Source of the DNA: Ophiostoma sp. CBS 140.51 | Lineage: Eukaryota; Ascomycota; Sordariomycetes; Ophiostomatales; Ophiostomataceae | DNA length: 54,372 bases | NCBI GenBank assembly: GCA_029298735.1 | Contig: JANSLP010000230.1 | Span: forward strand, 1-54,372 | Direction: 5' to 3' | In this document: piece by piece, positions 51,374 to 54,372 of the stretch | How the letters are laid out: every line of letters begins with the position of its first letter | How positions within the stretch are numbered: the stretch's first letter is position 1 | Notes under the pieces: generated by a model | Told to the model about the DNA's origin: nothing | Databases searched by the model: none | The model's input: only the letters and a program-made list of their open reading frames with translations | Position numbers and translations under genes: made by a program

Positions 51374-52068
51374 GGCGGGACTGACAGTACGTCCATCATC
51401 ATGAACCCGATTTCTTTTGCCTTTTTTGTCTTTATTTCCTGCTCTTTAATTGTTTTTTATTTTGCACAACACTCCTATTTTATGAGGAAATATCAAAATG
51501 GGAGGGAGCACAGCGGCGTTCTGGGATGAGGGACATGACTTGATTTTCTCTGATTTTCGCTGCACTTTTATTTTAATTTTTATCTTGTTTCTTAATATCT
51601 CTGGTTTTTCTTCTCGTCTCTGCTCGTCTCTGTAATATTTCAGTATTGAAAGACTCGTAAATCTAGACGCGTCGTTTGCTGTTGATATGATCACGTGGGC
51701 ACGATATTTTGACTGTGCAGTTGCGACGGACTCGCGATGCTCCTTCCAAAAATGGCAATAATGACAATCACGCCTCATTAGATGGCGTTCACACCGTTTC
51801 ACACAGTCTAGTCCCCATGAAGTGGGCAGGCTCCCCTCGACCGTTCACTCTGCCCTCACCTTCCGGGGCACCCTACATGCATCTCCAAATCACCACCCTC
51901 GATAGGGAGACCTGCTCTTGAGTGAATACAACCATCGAGCACAACCAAGTTTACCAAAGGCAAGCATCCGGCAATATCCTCTCTCTACAACTTTAGACAC
52001 CCAAAAGAATACTGACAGTTTTCAGAACAGAACGACCAAAAGCATCGCATTGACAGCAAAAACACAAG
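51374..52068. other. intergenic region upstream of the interrupted hypothetical gene
   Basis: This 695-bp gap is AT-rich from 51410 to 51660 (probably the CVNH 3' flank) and becomes balanced later. A CACGTG lies at 51693-51698. No open frame of gene quality was found on either strand. Confidence 0.4.
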
Positions 52069-53865
52069 ATGGGTGCAAACTTAAAGAGGAGAACATACCC
52101 CGGCCCGTCGCAGGCGCAGTCCCACGTCGTCTCGCATAGGTCGCCACCAGGCTCGTCGTTTGTGCGTCGGCAGCTGTTTTCAAAGACAAATCACCACAGA
52201 GCTAGCCAAGCAAGCACATTGCAAGTCAAGAACGGCAACAGCTTGAGCACACAATCAAACAAGAAGGGCGGCTCACACATCGGCAAGGACGGCAAGGACC
52301 GATGCAACCCGCAGAAAAGCCAGCACACGACAGCTAGAGGACCAGAGACAAAAGACTTGAAGAAGGCTGCCGACCGCAGTCGTGCGCTTGCCAATGCTCG
52401 CGCAGCATCCGATGCGGCCAAGCGACTTGATGCTGCTGGCGGACTGCAGAAGCAGGTGCAGGTGCCGGAGCGGAAGCAAGAGGATAAGAGTCCTAAGACG
52501 ATGAGCGTGATGGCGACCGAGCCGAAAAAGAAAGTGAACAAGGTAGTGTCGTGGTCGGAGACAGCGACAGAGATTGTTACACCCTAGGATGGTGTAGCAT
52601 TCGACGCCGACGACGACAACATGTGCGCCGTGGACGAGGGAATGACAGAGGCCGTTGTCAAGAGCTTCACAAACGCTACCGACCTCCTTCCCGACGAATT
52701 GACGGAATTTACGTCCGCCGACGACGCTTCCGCCCCGGCCAACGACACCGACACGGAGCTCAACGAGCGCCTCTGGCGGGCAGCACAAAATGCCGACCGA
52801 CTCGAGCAAGAGGCGCATCTCAGAGAACAAAAGGAGAAGGAGGACAAAGAGAAAGAGAGAAAGGAAAAGGAGCGCGAGTTGATGTCGTTTGTACCGAGGA
52901 CGCCGCTCTGTCCGCAACCACTACCGAAAGGATTCTCTCGCCTGCCGCACCCGGGCAAGACCAAAAAGTACCAGGCCACGCCCGTCAAGAAGACCAAGAA
53001 GGGCACATACCCAGTCGAGAGCCTAAAGATGGAGAGCCAATACGGCAATGGCGGGTGGGGTCTGGGATATGGGTACGACGCGGATATGGAGGACCACATC
53101 AACCACACCTACACTAACAGCGAGGGCTCAACGTCGTTCCTGGAACGCTTGCATGCAGTCAAGGACACCAAAGTTCTCAAAAAGATCAAGCTGGAGATGG
53201 AGGATTGGGACGTGCCTGGCGTTGTCGAGGACGTGAAGCCGTTCAGGACGATGCTCCAAGAGACACCACCCAAGAAGATGACAGTAAAGGAGACGCTGCC
53301 AAAGAGTCCAGAGCGAAAGAAGGCGTCGCCTGAGAGCACATCATCCAAGTGTACGCCTCTCAAGCCGACATCGCCCAAGACGTCACCTAGGGGGAAATTG
53401 CCGACACCGCCCAAGGAGACACCGCGGAAAGAGATACTGGTTGTGGAGCTACCACTTTTCAAGCTACCGATGCAGGAGACATTATCCAAGGAGACGTCGT
53501 TTAAAGGGACGCCACCTAAAGGGACACCACCTAAAGAGACGTCCTCCAAGGAGATATCACTCAAGGAGACATCACCCAAAGAGGCATCACCCAAGGCGAC
53601 GCTACCCCGGACATCCCACCAAGAGACCCAGACAGACGAGCCATATGCCGTCAAGCCGCTTTCCGCGCCTGTCCAGCCCGAAATAGCGGTGATGACAGAG
53701 ATGTCAGCGTGGGCAAAGGACCAAGACCGTCCCCGTCCCCGCCCTCGTCCCCTACAGACAGTCACGATCAGCTACCCCAAGCAGACCGCCACAAAGAGAA
53801 AGGGACAGTTCATCCACATCTACCGGTGCACAGTCATTCCGCCGGTGACCGTTAAGGAGGATTAG
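52069..53865 (+). CDS. low-complexity hypothetical protein; long frame interrupted by one in-frame TAG
   Basis: From the ATG at 52069 to the TAA-free end at 53865 a single frame of 599 codons is open except for a TAG at 52585-52587. Three readings are possible. (a) A short 3n intron ends at that TAG: GTAGTG at 52543 (45 nt) or GTGAAC at 52534 (54 nt) would both keep frame, but neither shows a good branch site. (b) Two products exist: 172 residues from 52069 and 414 residues from the ATG at 52621. (c) The TAG is a recent nonsense mutation or sequence error. The sequence is highly charged: Lys/Arg/Ser/Gln-rich at first, with an Ala-rich helix (DRSRALANARAASDAAKRLDAA), then a Glu/Lys coiled coil (about 52800-52880), a Gly/Tyr patch (GNGGWGLGYGYD), and a Pro/Lys/Thr tail with a 5-residue repeat. 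No family recognised. Confidence 0.6.
53473..53607 (+). repeat. 15-bp / 5-residue coding repeat, K-E-T-S-P type, 9 units
   Basis: Nine consecutive pentapeptide units of the form [KQ]-[EGA]-[TAI]-[SPL]-[PSFL] (QETLS, KETSF, KGTPP, KGTPP, KETSS, KEISL, KETSP, KEASP, KATLP) are encoded in 15-bp steps. More degenerate Lys-Pro units precede them from about 53260. The units are Ser/Thr-Pro rich, so they could be phosphorylation sites in a disordered tail. Confidence 0.8.
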
Positions 53866-54283
53866 AAGAATGGGAGAAGCGTCAAGTGACGTGTGTCGCG
53901 GCAAAGAAGGCCATTTGCTGTTCTTGATGGACGATGTTATCCATGTTGAGATGTTGATGATTTGATGTCGTTGAGCCATGTTCTTTGCTATTTGGAACCA
54001 TTTGATCTTATTTGATCTTATTTTTCTTTCAGCAATTGTTTGCTATTCTTGCAAACAAAGTCGATGGATGGGAGATATTGAAGGAATGAAGATGACAAAG
54101 GACGAGGAAATGATGGATCGGTATGTCGCTTTCGTGATGAGTTGAGGAAACGGAATATGTATGCAATGATTTGGACCTTTTTTTTTATGCAATGAAATCA
54201 AAAATAAAATCTTACAATCTTTGTTGCAAATGCAAGAATATGCTGTAACAAGATACCAGTCAAAAGTAGAGCTAATGCAACAT
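53866..54283. other. AT-rich 3' flank, nothing recognised
   Basis: AT-rich sequence follows the hypothetical gene, with a direct TTTGATCTTATTTGATCTTATTT repeat at about 54000-54022 in 11-bp steps. There is no open frame of note and no RNA gene seen. Confidence 0.4.
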
Positions 54284-54372
54284 GCCTTGTGGTACGCCTC
54301 GGTGGCTGGGAGCGCCGCAGCGAAGGTGGTGTCGGCTCCATGGGTACCAAGGAGATCCGTGACGCACGACGG
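54284..54372. other. GC-rich window edge, possible partial gene
   Basis: The base composition rises sharply to coding-like GC from about 54290 to the end. On the minus strand one frame runs in from the edge and stops at the CTA at 54272-54274 (product end GVPQGMLH); another stays open longer. Neither shows a motif. It may be the 3' end of a gene lying mostly outside the window, but strand and frame are undecided. Confidence 0.2.

Noticed and set aside
1..54372. tRNA, rRNA, transposon or CRISPR features
   Set aside because: I looked for B-box-like GGTTCGA contexts, terminal repeats, transposase motifs and regularly spaced direct repeats. None was convincing by eye; tRNAscan-SE and a repeat library search would be decisive.

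Overview
This window is nuclear DNA of a filamentous ascomycete, most likely a Sordariomycete. The evidence is short introns (49 to 127 nt) with GT..AG ends and CTAAC-like branch points, GC-rich coding sequence between AT-rich flanks, Zn2Cys6 regulators, a Sit-type siderophore transporter, a sedolisin and fungal forms of housekeeping genes. An Ophiostomatales-like origin (Sporothrix/Ophiostoma) is only an impression. I saw no tRNA, rRNA, transposon, CRISPR array or prokaryotic feature.

Left part (1-27.4 kb): TRAPPC10/Trs130 (-) is head to head with a small one-TM protein (+). A two-exon Zn2Cys6 regulator (-) is followed by 3.5 kb without a supportable gene. Then come a three-exon secreted sedolisin (+), a PrpF-family isomerase (-), a three-exon MFS sugar transporter (+), a repeat-bearing gap, a large polyQ Zn2Cys6 regulator (+) and a convergent F-box-like protein (-).

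Middle part (28-36 kb): a two-exon siderophore-iron MFS transporter (-) has an apparently gene-free 3.7 kb upstream region. That region holds four exact matches to the fungal iron-repressor GATA consensus ATCWGATAA. After it come methylthioribose-1-phosphate isomerase (-) and, divergent from it, a tiny four-exon Cox23-like twin-CX9C gene (+).

Right part (36-54 kb) is mostly conserved housekeeping: NatB auxiliary subunit (NAA25/Mdm20, +), Ilm1 (-), GGTase-I beta (Cdc43, +), a GT90/CAP10-type glycosyltransferase (-), CCT2 chaperonin (-) and eIF3b (+). CCT2 and eIF3b share a divergent promoter. Then follow a small secreted cyanovirin-N-homology protein (+) and a low-complexity hypothetical gene whose long frame is broken by one in-frame TAG, which a 3n intron could remove.

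The genes do not form an obvious biosynthetic cluster, because no core synthase or tailoring enzymes are present. The most interesting signals are the iron-GATA site cluster, the TAG-interrupted ORF, the CCT2 first exon consisting only of ATG, and several small repeats. Exon boundaries were derived by hand from reading frame, splice consensus and family alignment, without transcript data.
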